From Oscillibacter sp. (GTDB lineage Bacteria; Bacillota; Clostridia; Oscillospirales; Oscillospiraceae): 64,000 nucleotides of DNA. The stretch covers positions 1-64,000 of the forward strand of contig JAGBDS010000011.1 in assembly GCA_017937405.1 (NCBI GenBank). The letters run 5' to 3'. Below, in pieces: positions 23,929 through 32,353 of the stretch (position 1 is the first letter of the stretch; each line of letters starts with the position of its first letter). The translations under genes were made by a program, and so were the position numbers. The notes beneath the pieces were generated by a model that worked only from the letters and a program-made list of their open reading frames with translations, ran no database searches and was not told the DNA's origin.

Positions 23929-24730
23929 AGTAACTGCCGCTGAGCGTCTGGCCATTGCCCGCCATCCCCAGCGGCCCAATATCACGGATTACATCAATGC
24001 CCTGTTCACCGACTTTTTTGAACAGAGGGGCGACCGGGCCTGCCGGGAGGATGCCGCCATCCTGGGCGGCGTGGCACTGTTCCACGGACAGCCCATTACC
24101 GTCATCGGCACCCGGAAGGGCAAGACGCTGGAGGAAAATCTCAAATGCAACTTCGGGATGCCGGGGCCGGAGGGCTACCGCAAAGCCCTGCGGCTGATGA
24201 AACAAGCGGAAAAATTTCGCCGCCCCATTTTCACCTTCATCGACACCTCCGGTGCCTACCCCGGCCTGGAGGCCGAGGAGCGGGGCCAGGGCGAGGCCAT
24301 CGCCCGGAACCTCTTTGAAATGAGCCGCCTGACGGTGCCGGTCATCGCCGTGGTCACCGGAGAGGGCAACAGCGGCGGCGCGTTGGCGCTGGCCGTGGCC
24401 GACCGGGTGCTGATGCTGGAGAACGCGGTGTACGCCATCCTCTCCCCGGAGGGCTTCGCCTCCATTTTGTGGAAGGACGCCCAGCGCTCCGGCGAGGCCG
24501 CCGGGCTGATGAAGCTCACCGCCCCGGAGCTGCTGGCCTTAGGCGTCATCGACGACATCATCCCCGAGCCGGAGGGCGGCGCCCACATGGCTCCCGCCCA
24601 GGCCATCCGGGAGGTGGACCGGGCACTGCGGCGGCACCTGGCCGTTCTCTCCAAGGAGAGCGGCGCGGCGCTGGCAAACCAGCGGTATCAAAAATTCCGG
24701 CGGATGGGCGCCGGGAAGGAGGAAGCATGA
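23921..24730 (+). CDS. accA: Acetyl-CoA carboxylase carboxyltransferase subunit alpha
   Basis: A 269-residue subunit of the carboxyltransferase. TSGAYPGLEAEERGQGEAIARN and GEGNSGGALALAVAD are the conserved acetyl-CoA and catalytic segments. It is shorter than the E. coli protein because it lacks part of the N-terminal helical extension, as is usual in Firmicutes. The start ATG lies within the accD end after GGAGG; it overlaps fabH by four bases. Confidence 0.96.
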   Translation: MHEVTAAERLAIARHPQRPNITDYINALFTDFFEQRGDRACREDAAILGGVALFHGQPITVIGTRKGKTLEENLKCNFGMPGPEGYRKALRLMKQAEKFRRPIFTFIDTSGAYPGLEAEERGQGEAIARNLFEMSRLTVPVIAVVTGEGNSGGALALAVADRVLMLENAVYAILSPEGFASILWKDAQRSGEAAGLMKLTAPELLALGVIDDIIPEPEGGAHMAPAQAIREVDRALRRHLAVLSKESGAALANQRYQKFRRMGAGKEEA

Positions 24731-25674
24731 ACGGTATCAAGCTCCGCGGCACCGGCCGCGCCGTCCCGGCGGGGGTGGTCACCAACGATGACCTTGCCCG
24801 GATGATGGACACCAGCGACGAGTGGATCACCTCCCGCACCGGCATCAAGCAACGCTACCGCTGCGCCGCCGAGACCCACACCGACCTCTGCGTCCGGGCA
24901 GCGAGAGCCGCTCTGGAGCGAGCCGGAATTTCCCCGGCGGATATCGGCGCCTGCATCGTGGCGACGGTCACGCCGGACACCGTCGTCCCCTCCGCCGCCT
25001 GTATACTCCAGCGGGCGCTGGGCCTGCCCACGGACATTCCCTGCTTCGACCTGAACGCCGCCTGCACCAGCTTTGTCTACGCCCTCCACACCATGGAGTG
25101 CCTGCTGAACGCCTCTCCCCGGAAATTCGGGCTAGTGGTGGGAGCGGAGGCCCTGAGCCGCATCGTGGACTGGACCGACCGGAGCACCTGCATTCTCTTC
25201 GGCGACGGCGCCGGGGCGGCAGTGGTGGAGTGCCGGGAGGGCTGGCCATCCATCGGCGCGGTGCTGGGCAGCCGGGGCGACGACGAGCTGCTGCACCTGC
25301 CGGGACTGGGCATGGGAGAGGCCAATTTCCTCTCCATGGAGGGCACGAAAGTGTTCAAATTCGCGGTGGAAGTGGTCCCCGCCTGCATCGACGCGGTGCT
25401 GGACAAGGCGGGGATGACGGCGGAGGATGTAGATTTCTTCGTCTTCCACCAGGCCAACGCCCGCATCATTGATTTGGCGGTGCGGAAGTACCATATCCCA
25501 CCTGAAAAATACTGCAAAAATATTGAAAACTATGGAAATACCGCCGCCGCCAGCGTGCCGCTGGTGCTCAGCGAGCTGGAGGAGCAGGGCCGTATCGGCC
25601 CCGGCAGCCGGATGCTGGTGGTCGCCTTCGGCGGAGGCCTCACCTGGGGCGGGGCGATGATAGAGTTCGCGTGA
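24727..25674 (+). CDS. fabH: 3-oxoacyl-ACP synthase III
   Basis: A 315-residue condensing enzyme that starts fatty-acid synthesis from acetyl-CoA (or branched acyl-CoA) and malonyl-ACP. The catalytic triad is visible: Cys in NAACTSF (about 111), His in FHQANARI (about 242) and Asn in YGNTAAAS (about 272). DTSDEWI and RTGI near the N-terminus match FabH. It overlaps accA by four bases. A long hairpin follows before fabF. Confidence 0.96.
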   Translation: MNGIKLRGTGRAVPAGVVTNDDLARMMDTSDEWITSRTGIKQRYRCAAETHTDLCVRAARAALERAGISPADIGACIVATVTPDTVVPSAACILQRALGLPTDIPCFDLNAACTSFVYALHTMECLLNASPRKFGLVVGAEALSRIVDWTDRSTCILFGDGAGAAVVECREGWPSIGAVLGSRGDDELLHLPGLGMGEANFLSMEGTKVFKFAVEVVPACIDAVLDKAGMTAEDVDFFVFHQANARIIDLAVRKYHIPPEKYCKNIENYGNTAAASVPLVLSELEEQGRIGPGSRMLVVAFGGGLTWGGAMIEFA

Positions 25675-25676
25675 GC

Positions 25677-25732
25677 GTGTCCCCAGACTGGAGGACGGGG
25701 GATGCCCCCCGTCCCCCAGTCTGGGGGACACC
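25677..25732 (+). other. Long intercistronic hairpin between fabH and fabF
   Basis: Outer and inner stems together give about 25 paired bases around a three-base loop (one bulge). There is no T-run after it. It would form a very stable mRNA structure just upstream of the fabF ribosome site (AAGGAGG). Confidence 0.75.
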
Positions 25733-25751
25733 ACAACAAGGAGGTATTTCC

Positions 25752-26993
25752 ATGAACCGACGCAGAGTCGTTATCACCGGCCTGGGGGCCGTGACCCCCA
25801 TCGGCCTGACCGCGCAGGAGAGCTGGCAGGCCGTGAAAGACGGCGTGTGCGGCATCGCCCCCATCACCCAGTTCGACGCCTCCGGCCTGAAGGTCCGGCT
25901 GGCCGCCGAGGTCAAGGGCTTCGACCCCGTCAACTATATGACCCGGCCGGAATCTAAGCACATGGGCCGCTTCACCCAATTCGCCGTGGCCTGTGCAAAA
26001 GGAGCCCTGGCGGACGCCGACTTTGACCCCGCCCAGGCGGACCTGGACCGCTGCGGCGTCATCGTCTCCAGCGGTATCGGCGGGCTGTCCATCACCGAGG
26101 CAGAGCACGACAAGGGTAAGGAAAAGAGCTGGGACCGGGTGTCCCCCTTCTATATTCCCATGGGCATCTGCAACATGGCCGCCGGACAGGTTGCCATCAC
26201 CAGCGGCTTCCGGGGGATGTGTATCTGCCCTGTCACCGCCTGCGCCGGCGGCACCAACGCCGTGGGCGACGCCTTCCACTACATCCGGGACGGCTATGCC
26301 GACGCCATGCTCTGCGGCGGCACCGAGGCGGCAATTACGCCCCTTGCCATCGGCGGTTTCTCCTCCATGAAGGCCCTCAGCCAGGCGGAGGACCCTGACC
26401 GGGCGTCCATCCCCTTTGACGCGGAGCGGAGCGGCTTCGTCATGGGCGAGGGCGCGGGCATCCTGCTGCTGGAGGAGCTGGAGCACGCTCAGAAGCGGGG
26501 CGCAAAAATTTACGCCGAGGTGGTGGGCTACGGCGCCACCTGTGACGCCTACCACATGACCGCTCCCCTGCCCGACGGCTCCGGCGGCGCCAAGGCCATG
26601 GCCCTGGCCCTGGCGGACGGCGGCGCCGCCCCGGAGGAGGTGGGCTACATCAACGCCCACGGCACCTCCACCCACTTAAACGACGCCGGAGAGACCGCCG
26701 CCGTCAAGTCCGTGTTCGGCGCTCACGCCCACAAGCTCGCCATGAGCTCCACCAAGTCCATGACCGGCCACATGCTGGGCGCCGCCGGGGCTGCGGAGGC
26801 CATCTTCACCGCCCTGAGCCTCCACGACGGCTTCCTGCCCGCCACCATCAACTACCGCACGCCGGACCCGGCCTGCGACCTGGATGTGGTCCTCAATGAG
26901 GGTCGCAAGGCGGACATCCGCTTCGCCATGAGCAATTCTCTGGGCTTCGGCGGACACAACGGCAGCTTGCTGCTGAAAAAGTGGGAGGCGTGA
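25752..26993 (+). CDS. fabF: 3-oxoacyl-ACP synthase II
   Basis: A 413-residue elongating condensing enzyme. The Cys-His-His triad is in TACAGGTNA (about Cys163), NAHGTSTH (about His303) and SMTGHMLGAAG (about His340). GFGGHNGSL near the end is the usual C-terminal motif. It extends acyl-ACP by two carbons with malonyl-ACP. Its start follows AAGGAGG; fabZ begins one base after its stop. Confidence 0.97.
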   Translation: MNRRRVVITGLGAVTPIGLTAQESWQAVKDGVCGIAPITQFDASGLKVRLAAEVKGFDPVNYMTRPESKHMGRFTQFAVACAKGALADADFDPAQADLDRCGVIVSSGIGGLSITEAEHDKGKEKSWDRVSPFYIPMGICNMAAGQVAITSGFRGMCICPVTACAGGTNAVGDAFHYIRDGYADAMLCGGTEAAITPLAIGGFSSMKALSQAEDPDRASIPFDAERSGFVMGEGAGILLLEELEHAQKRGAKIYAEVVGYGATCDAYHMTAPLPDGSGGAKAMALALADGGAAPEEVGYINAHGTSTHLNDAGETAAVKSVFGAHAHKLAMSSTKSMTGHMLGAAGAAEAIFTALSLHDGFLPATINYRTPDPACDLDVVLNEGRKADIRFAMSNSLGFGGHNGSLLLKKWEA

Positions 26994-26994
26994 C

Positions 26995-27426
26995 ATGGAG
27001 CTGAATTCCAATCAGATTGCGGAGATCCTGCCCCACCGCTACCCCTTCGCCCTGGTGGACCGCATCACGGACTACGAGCCGGGCCAGTGGGCCAAGGGCA
27101 TCAAGTGCGTCAGCGTGGGGGAGCCGTATTTTTGCGGCCACTTCCCCCAGCAGCACGTCATGCCCGGCGTGCTGATTTTGGAGGCCATGGCCCAGGTGGG
27201 CGCCATCGTCATTCTCTCCCTGCCGGAGAACAAGGGAAAAATCGCCCTGTTCGGCGGCGTGAAAAACGCCCGGTTCAAGCGGCAGGTCATTCCCGGCGAC
27301 GTACTGGAGATGGAGTGTGAGCTGACAAAGCGCCGTGGGCCGGTGGGCATCGGCACCTGCAAAGCCACCGTAAACGGCGAGACAGCCTGCACGGCGGAGC
27401 TGATCTTCGCCGTCCAGGCGGGATAA
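26995..27426 (+). CDS. fabZ: 3-hydroxyacyl-ACP dehydratase FabZ
   Basis: A 143-residue hotdog-fold dehydratase. The catalytic His is in LPHRYPFALVD and the catalytic Glu in PGVLILEAMAQ. It removes water from 3-hydroxyacyl-ACP in each elongation cycle. The single-base gap to fabF indicates coupling. The genes for malonyl transfer (fabD), ketoreduction (fabG) and enoyl reduction (fabK/fabI) are not in this window. Confidence 0.97.
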   Translation: MELNSNQIAEILPHRYPFALVDRITDYEPGQWAKGIKCVSVGEPYFCGHFPQQHVMPGVLILEAMAQVGAIVILSLPENKGKIALFGGVKNARFKRQVIPGDVLEMECELTKRRGPVGIGTCKATVNGETACTAELIFAVQAG

Positions 27427-27429
27427 CAG

Positions 27430-27458
27430 TTGCCTTTTTCCGCCGGAGTTGCTATACT
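27430..27458 (+). promoter_or_regulatory. Internal promoter for the MarR gene
   Basis: TTGCCT (27430-27435) and TATACT (27453-27458) are separated by 17 bp, starting three bases after the fabZ stop. It would let the regulator be made apart from the fab operon. Confidence 0.55.
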
Positions 27459-27492
27459 GATTTTCACAGAAACCAACGGAAAAGGGGCGGTC

Positions 27493-27957
27493 ATTACGCT
27501 GGAAATCGCTTTTAACGAGGTATACACCAAATTCAAGCTGCATTTTTATCAGGAGATCTTCCGGCGGTTCCAGGACCGGGAGGCCAGCCTCACCACAGTG
27601 GAGACCTTCTGTATGGAGAGCATCATGGCCCTAGGCAGCCCCACGGTGAATGAGTTCGCCACCTTCATGCGCATCTCCCCGCCCAACGCCGCCTACAAGG
27701 TCAACAGTCTGGTGAAAAAGGGGTATATCCGAAAGGTCCAGTCTCCGGATGACCGCCGGGAGTACCACCTGGAGGTCACCCAGAAGTATATCGACTACTA
27801 CAACATCTCCGCCGCCTACACCACCGAGGTGGTTGCCCGGGCCAACCAACGCTTCTCCCCGGAGGACTGCGCCAAGCTGGAGGAGATGCTCACCATCGTC
27901 AGCCGGGAGCTGATGCCGGAGGTCATTCTCCCGGAGCGGCGGACAGCGGAATCATAA
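27493..27957 (+). CDS. FabT-like MarR-family regulator (unusual start codon)
   Basis: A regulator of about 154 residues with a MarR winged helix. The wing segment is KVQSPDDRREYHLEVT, and the helix-turn-helix is around TVNEFATFMRISPPNAAYKVNSLVKKG. The position after fabZ and the N-terminal family start (M/L-E-.-A-F-N-E-V-Y) point to control of fatty-acid genes. The start is uncertain. The only canonical start in frame, TTG 27430, lies in a promoter and has only a weak ribosome site. ATT 27493 has AAGGGG at good spacing, and CTG 27499 aligns best with family N-termini. I list the ATT. Confidence 0.8.
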   Translation: MTLEIAFNEVYTKFKLHFYQEIFRRFQDREASLTTVETFCMESIMALGSPTVNEFATFMRISPPNAAYKVNSLVKKGYIRKVQSPDDRREYHLEVTQKYIDYYNISAAYTTEVVARANQRFSPEDCAKLEEMLTIVSRELMPEVILPERRTAES

Positions 27958-27960
27958 AAA

Positions 27961-27993
27961 AGAGACACGGACCTGAAAAAGTCCGTGTCTCTT
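27961..27993 (+). terminator. Terminator of the fatty-acid operon
   Basis: A 12-bp stem flanked by an A-run and TTT. It works for both strands and also serves gluQ, whose stop is at 27999. Confidence 0.88.
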
Positions 27994-27998
27994 TCTGT

Positions 27999-28940
27999 TC
28001 AAAACAGCCCCTCCGGGATGCGGATGTCCTCCGTGGGAACTTTGTCCCAGTCAAAATCCTTCAGTAATTCCTCCGCCGTTTTCGGCGCCGCCGAGGGATT
28101 AAAGCCCGCGAGATACGCCAGCTTTCCCAAAATCTCCGCCGCTGTGGAACGGTCCCGCAGCACGTCCAGCCCCGCGTCGGCGTTCCGCTTGGAGAGCCGC
28201 CGCCCGTCGGAAGTCAGCAGCAGCGGGAAGTGGTAAAATACCGGCGGCGTCAGGCCCAGCAGGTCGTACAGGTAGAGCTGCCGGGGGGTGGAGTCCAGCA
28301 GGTCGGCGCCCCGGACCACCTCCGTCACGCCCATGGCAGCGTCGTCCACCACCACGGCCAGCTGGTAGGCAAACATCCCGTCGGACCGCCGCAGCAGAAA
28401 GTCGCCGCAGTCCCGGGCCAGATGTTCCTCATACGGCCCCATATGGCCGTCCGTAAAGCCCCATACTTTCTCCGGAACCCGCAGCCGCAGAGCCGGGGGC
28501 CGCTTTTTCGCCTTTTCCGCCGCTTCCTCCTGCGTCAGAGTCCGGCAGGTGCCGGCGTAGACCACCTGGCCGTCCTCCCGGTGGGGGGCGCTGGCGGCGT
28601 GGAGCTCCGCCCGGGTGCAGAAGCATGGATAGACCAGGCCCTTTTGCTCCAATTTTTCCAGCGCCGCCTGATAGAGCGCCGTTCTTTCGCTCTGGTAATA
28701 CGGCCCGTCCGGGCCGCCCACACCGGGGCCCTCGTCCCAGCTAAGACCCAGCCACCGCAGATCGTCCTCCATCTGGTCCGCGTACCGCCGGGGACAGCGG
28801 GCGGTGTCCAGGTCCTCGATGCGCAGGACCACCTTTCCGCCCTTCTGCCGGGCGCTGAGCCACACCAGCAGCGCGCACAGGATATTGCCCAGGTGGATGC
28901 GTCCGCTGGGCGACGGCGCGAACCGTCCCACAGTTTCCAT
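27999..28940 (-). CDS. gluQ: Glutamyl-Q tRNA(Asp) synthetase
   Basis: A 313-residue class I aminoacyl-tRNA synthetase-like enzyme. The HIGH-type motif is GRIHLGN near residue 12, IEDLDTARC follows, and the KMSKS-type motif is RLSKRNAD near 240. It ends there without the anticodon-binding domain of GluRS, which identifies it as GluQ. The enzyme attaches glutamate to the queuosine base of tRNA-Asp. Cysteines in PCFCTRAEL may form part of the zinc site. The start ATG follows a G-rich site; an earlier in-frame start would overlap the divergent promoter. Confidence 0.93.
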   Translation of the reverse strand: METVGRFAPSPSGRIHLGNILCALLVWLSARQKGGKVVLRIEDLDTARCPRRYADQMEDDLRWLGLSWDEGPGVGGPDGPYYQSERTALYQAALEKLEQKGLVYPCFCTRAELHAASAPHREDGQVVYAGTCRTLTQEEAAEKAKKRPPALRLRVPEKVWGFTDGHMGPYEEHLARDCGDFLLRRSDGMFAYQLAVVVDDAAMGVTEVVRGADLLDSTPRQLYLYDLLGLTPPVFYHFPLLLTSDGRRLSKRNADAGLDVLRDRSTAAEILGKLAYLAGFNPSAAPKTAEELLKDFDWDKVPTEDIRIPEGLF

Positions 28941-29019
28941 GTCCCCTGCCCCCTTTCGACGGAAATTTTCCTCCCCATTATACCCGCCGGGAGCCGCCGG
29001 GTCAACCGCCGTCCCCATC

Positions 29020-29048
29020 TTGCACTCCCGGACCATTTCCGCTATAAT
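29020..29048 (+). promoter_or_regulatory. Promoter of the methyltransferase-rsmI operon
   Basis: TTGCAC (29020-29025) and TATAAT (29043-29048) have a 17-bp spacer, 30 bases before the start codon. Confidence 0.75.
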
Positions 29049-29077
29049 AATACCATCTTTTTTCAGGGAGGCGGCTT

Positions 29078-29812
29078 ATGGAACACTGGGAAGCCCTCTG
29101 CCCCGGCGGATACCGCTTCGTCTACGACGACGCCCTGTTCCGCCCCGGCACGGACACGTTCCTTCTCTCCTCCCTGCCCCGGCTGAAGCCCGGCCTGCGG
29201 ATGATGGACCTAGGCTGCGGCACCGGGCTGCTGGGACTTCTGTTGCTGCAAAGGCAGCCGGGACTCGCCATCACCGGCGTCGACATCCAGCCCGCCGCCA
29301 TCCGGCTTGCGGAAAAAGCGGCGGTGGAAAACGGCCTGACGGACCGCCTCTCCTTTCTCGCCGCCGACCTGCGGAACGTGAAAGCCCTGTTCCCCACCGG
29401 CAGCTTTGACCTTGCGGTCTGCAACCCGCCCTACTACCCTTGCGCCAGCGGCGCATTGTCCGGCGACAGCGCCCGCCGCACCGCACGCAGCGAGGTGGAC
29501 TGTAGCCTGGAGGACATCTGCCGTGCCGCGTCACACCTGCTCCGCTGGGGCGGCAGCTTCTGTCTGGTCCACAAGCCGGAGCGGCTGACGGACCTGCTGT
29601 GCGCCCTGCGGGAACACGGGCTGGAGCCCAAGCGGCTGCGCTTCGTCTGCAAAACGGCGGGCAGCGCCCCCTCCCTGGTGCTGGCGGAGGCCCGCCGGGG
29701 CGGCAGGCCGGGACTTACCATTGAAGAACCTCTGATTTTACAGACAGCGGACGGCGCTCCCTCCGCCGAGGTGGACGCCATCTATTTCAGACAACAGGAG
29801 GAAACGCCATGA
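29078..29812 (+). CDS. TrmN6/YabB-type tRNA methyltransferase-like protein
   Basis: A 244-residue SAM-dependent methyltransferase. Motif I is DLGCGTGLLGLLL near residue 45, the acidic loop is GVDIQ, and the catalytic motif IV NPPYY near residue 114 marks N6-adenine methylation. The family includes TrmN6, which methylates A37 of tRNA1-Val in E. coli; the target in Clostridia is not certain. The gene overlaps rsmI by four bases, and this pairing is common in Firmicutes. Confidence 0.9.
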   Translation: MEHWEALCPGGYRFVYDDALFRPGTDTFLLSSLPRLKPGLRMMDLGCGTGLLGLLLLQRQPGLAITGVDIQPAAIRLAEKAAVENGLTDRLSFLAADLRNVKALFPTGSFDLAVCNPPYYPCASGALSGDSARRTARSEVDCSLEDICRAASHLLRWGGSFCLVHKPERLTDLLCALREHGLEPKRLRFVCKTAGSAPSLVLAEARRGGRPGLTIEEPLILQTADGAPSAEVDAIYFRQQEETP

Positions 29813-30639
29813 GCGGCACGCTCTATCTGGTCGCCACGCCCATCGGCAATCTGGGGGACTTCTCTCCCCGGGCCGTGGAGACGCTGGAGGCCGCGGACTT
29901 CATCGCGGCGGAGGACACCCGGGTGTCCGTGAAGCTGCTGAACCACTTCAATATCAAAAAGCCCCTGGTCAGCTACCATGAGCACAACCACGTCACCGCC
30001 GGGCAGGCCATCCTTGCCCGCCTGCTGGCGGGAGAGTCCTGCGCCTTGGTGACAGACGCCGGGACCCCCGCCATCTCAGACCCCGGCGAGGACCTGGTGC
30101 GGCTGTGCGCCGAAAACGGCGTGGAGGTACTGTCCATCCCCGGCTGCTGCGCGGCGGTGAACGCCCTGGCGGTCAGCGGCCTGCCCACCGGGCGGTTCAC
30201 CTTTGAGGGCTTCCTGACGGTCAACAAAAAAAGCCGCCGGGAGCGGCTGGAGAACCTGAAAGATGAAGAGCGGACCATGATATTCCACGAGGCGCCCCAC
30301 AAGCTGCGGACGACGCTGGAGGACCTGTGCGCCGCCTTCGGCCCGGAGCGGCGCATCTCCCTGTGCCGGGAGCTGACGAAGCTCCACGAGGAGACCGTCC
30401 GCACCACCCTGGGCGAGGCCGTGGCGTATTACGCCGAGAACACCCCCAAAGGGGAATATGTGCTGGTGGTGGCCGGCGCGGAGTCGGCGGAGGCCCCGGC
30501 TGTCACCCTGGAGGACGCCGTGGCCCAGGTGCTGGCCCTGAAGGAGCAGGGCATGCGCCTGAAAGACGCCGCAAAAGAAGTCGCAGAACACACGGGACTT
30601 TCCAAAAACGAGCTCTACGCCGCCGCGCTGGAGCAGTAA
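29809..30639 (+). CDS. rsmI: 16S rRNA C1402 2'-O-methyltransferase RsmI
   Basis: A 276-residue tetrapyrrole-methylase-fold enzyme. It begins with GTLYLVATPIGNLGD, followed by AAEDTRV, SYHEHN and VTDAGTPAISDPG, the hallmark segments of RsmI. It methylates the ribose of C1402 in 16S rRNA, fine-tuning the decoding centre. Start and stop give the usual family length. ATGA overlap with the upstream methyltransferase shows coupling. Confidence 0.97.
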   Translation: MSGTLYLVATPIGNLGDFSPRAVETLEAADFIAAEDTRVSVKLLNHFNIKKPLVSYHEHNHVTAGQAILARLLAGESCALVTDAGTPAISDPGEDLVRLCAENGVEVLSIPGCCAAVNALAVSGLPTGRFTFEGFLTVNKKSRRERLENLKDEERTMIFHEAPHKLRTTLEDLCAAFGPERRISLCRELTKLHEETVRTTLGEAVAYYAENTPKGEYVLVVAGAESAEAPAVTLEDAVAQVLALKEQGMRLKDAAKEVAEHTGLSKNELYAAALEQ

Positions 30640-30644
30640 AAAAC

Positions 30645-30681
30645 AACACGGGAAGCAGCGACCGCTTCCCGTGTTATGTTT
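30645..30681 (+). terminator. Terminator after rsmI
   Basis: A 12-bp perfect stem with a seven-base loop, followed by a T-rich stretch. The right arm overlaps the stop codon of the convergent XRE gene. Confidence 0.8.
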
Positions 30682-30880
30682 TGTCAGGAGTAAATTGGAT
30701 AATATCCGAAATATCACATTGCAGCATATTGCAGAGGTCATTCAGCGTATTCAGTGTGACACTCCGGTTTTTCCGCAGTGCGTCCAGTGTCCCTGTGCTG
30801 ACCCCATACTCTTTGATCAAAGCGTATTGGGATATGTTTTTTCGTTTTAAAGTCTCCCACAGTGGTTCAAACGTAATCAT
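30674..30880 (-). CDS. Small XRE-family DNA-binding protein
   Basis: A 68-residue helix-turn-helix protein of the Cro/XRE type ('DUF739/HTH_26' size class). The helices run through QYALIKEYGVSTGTLDALRKN and end in LCNMLQCDISDIIQF, a typical XRE C-terminal helix. It has no other domain, so it is probably a dimeric repressor. It is divergent from a small gene of unknown function, and two symmetric sites lie between them, which suggests autoregulation. Its codon use is less GC-rich than that of its neighbours. Confidence 0.85.
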   Translation of the reverse strand: MITFEPLWETLKRKNISQYALIKEYGVSTGTLDALRKNRSVTLNTLNDLCNMLQCDISDIIQFTPDKT

Positions 30881-30892
30881 ACCCACACCTGC

Positions 30893-30921
30893 CTTGCATT
30901 TAGCATATCCGAAAATGCAAG
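30893..30921. promoter_or_regulatory. Inverted repeat upstream of the XRE gene
   Basis: Perfect nine-base arms (CTTGCATTT and its complement) are separated by 11 bases, 12 bp before the XRE start codon. It is a likely operator. Confidence 0.55.
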
Positions 30922-30923
30922 TC

Positions 30924-30952
30924 TTGAATAATGCCGAATATTCGGCTATAAT
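30924..30952 (+). promoter_or_regulatory. Promoter of the small gene, containing a 14-bp palindrome
   Basis: TTGAAT (30924-30929) and TATAAT (30947-30952) are 17 bp apart. The spacer holds a perfect palindrome (30933-30946), where a bound protein would block RNA polymerase. Confidence 0.7.
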
Positions 30953-30982
30953 CATTGAAAAAGCAGGAAAGGGAAAAGGACC

Positions 30983-31168
30983 ATGCCAGACTATCAGGAA
31001 ATGTACCTGCACCTGATGCGGGAGACGGAAAAAGCCATCCGCATCCTGGTGAAAGCCCAGCAGGACTGCGAAGAGCTGTACCTTCGGGAGAGCGGTCCGG
31101 CTCTGCGGGTCCTCCCGTCGGTCGGTGGGCACACAGAACACCCGGAAAAATCCACTTCGGCGGAATAA
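30983..31168 (+). CDS. Small protein of unknown function
   Basis: A 61-residue hydrophilic protein. The first 40 residues are predicted helical with the pattern YLHLMRETEKAIRILVKAQQ; the tail is Pro/Gly/Ser-rich. The ribosome site AAAAGGA is well placed and a good promoter lies just upstream, so expression is likely. I recognise no family. Its partner is the divergent XRE gene, with shared symmetric sites between them. Confidence 0.7.
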   Translation: MPDYQEMYLHLMRETEKAIRILVKAQQDCEELYLRESGPALRVLPSVGGHTEHPEKSTSAE

Positions 31169-31235
31169 CACACCGCTCATAATTTTCCTGTTTGCGGACA
31201 CCCTATGGACAACCCACAAAAGCGAGGTGTCCTCC

Positions 31236-32252
31236 ATGAACGAAAAACGTGTCGGCAAACGCACCATCGCCCTGTCCCATCCCCCCTCCGTCATCTCCTA
31301 CGCCAACATCGGCGGCAACCAGGAGAGCAAGGGGCCCCTGTCCTCCTACTTCGATGAGCTGTCTGAGGATTCCTTCTTCGGTGAAAAGACCTGGGAGAAG
31401 GCGGAGTCCACCATGCAGAAAAAGGTGGTCCAGCGGGCCATGGACCAGGCCAGGCTGAAGCCCGGCGACCTGGACTATATCTGCGCCGGGGACCTGCTGA
31501 ACCAGTGCATCGGCTCCTCCTTCGGCCTGCGGGACTTCGGCATCCCCTTTTACGGCCTGTACGGCGCCTGCTCCACCATGGGCGAGTCGCTGTCCCTGGC
31601 GGCCATGCTCATCGACGGCGGCTACGCCAGCAGGGTCGCCGCCGTCACCAGCTCCCATTTCTGCACCGCCGAGCGGCAGTACCGGATGCCGGTGCCCTAC
31701 GGCAACCAGCGGCCTCCCACGGCCCAGTGGACCGCCACCGCCGCCGGATGCACCATCCTGGCAGAGGACGGCCCCGGACCCTATATCACCCACGTCACCT
31801 GCGGCAAGATCGTGGACCGGGGCGTCAGCGACGTGAACAACATGGGGGCGGCCATGGCCCCCGCCGCCTACGATACCCTCTCCGCCTTTTTCCGGGACAC
31901 AGGGACAAAGCCCCAGGACTATGACCTGGTGGTCACCGGCGACCTGGGGGAGCTGGGCCACGCCATCGTCCGGGACTTCTTCTCCCGGGACGGCGTGGAC
32001 CTGGGGGAGAATTTCCAGGACTGCGGATTGCTGCTCTACGACCGCCAGGCCCAGGATATGCACGCCGGAGCCTCCGGCTGTGGCTGCTCCGCCTCGGTGC
32101 TCAACGGCTACCTCCTCTCCGGCCTGCGGTCCGGGCGGTGGAAGCGCATCGTCTTCGCCCCCACCGGGGCGCTGCTGTCCCCCACCTCCAGTTTCCAGGG
32201 GGAGTCCATCCCCGGTATCTGCCATGCGGTCTGTATCTCCACCGAAAAATAA
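31236..32252 (+). CDS. spoVAD: Stage V sporulation protein AD
   Basis: A 338-residue thiolase-like fold protein. It contains GDLLNQCIGSSFGLRDFGIPFYGLYGACSTMGESL, the conserved core of SpoVAD, and SSHFCTAERQYRMPVPYGNQRPPTAQWTATAAG. SpoVAD binds dipicolinic acid and takes it into the forespore; it is not a thiolase despite the fold. The ATG follows GAGGTG; the frame is open upstream without a start site. Unlike the usual spoVA operon it has no spoVAC next to it, and spoVAE lies 10.7 kb away. Confidence 0.96.
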   Translation: MNEKRVGKRTIALSHPPSVISYANIGGNQESKGPLSSYFDELSEDSFFGEKTWEKAESTMQKKVVQRAMDQARLKPGDLDYICAGDLLNQCIGSSFGLRDFGIPFYGLYGACSTMGESLSLAAMLIDGGYASRVAAVTSSHFCTAERQYRMPVPYGNQRPPTAQWTATAAGCTILAEDGPGPYITHVTCGKIVDRGVSDVNNMGAAMAPAAYDTLSAFFRDTGTKPQDYDLVVTGDLGELGHAIVRDFFSRDGVDLGENFQDCGLLLYDRQAQDMHAGASGCGCSASVLNGYLLSGLRSGRWKRIVFAPTGALLSPTSSFQGESIPGICHAVCISTEK

Positions 32253-32353
32253 TGTGCGCCTAAGAAAAACAACCGTTTCCCGTATGGAAATTGCACAAAG
32301 GTTTTTTTCCTGCACGAACCGCATTTAGAAGAGTTCCCGAAATCTGCCGAAAG

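Noticed and set aside
31169..31235. Sigma-G promoter of spoVAD
   Set aside because: A CATAATT-like -10 is present but no matching -35 at the right distance.
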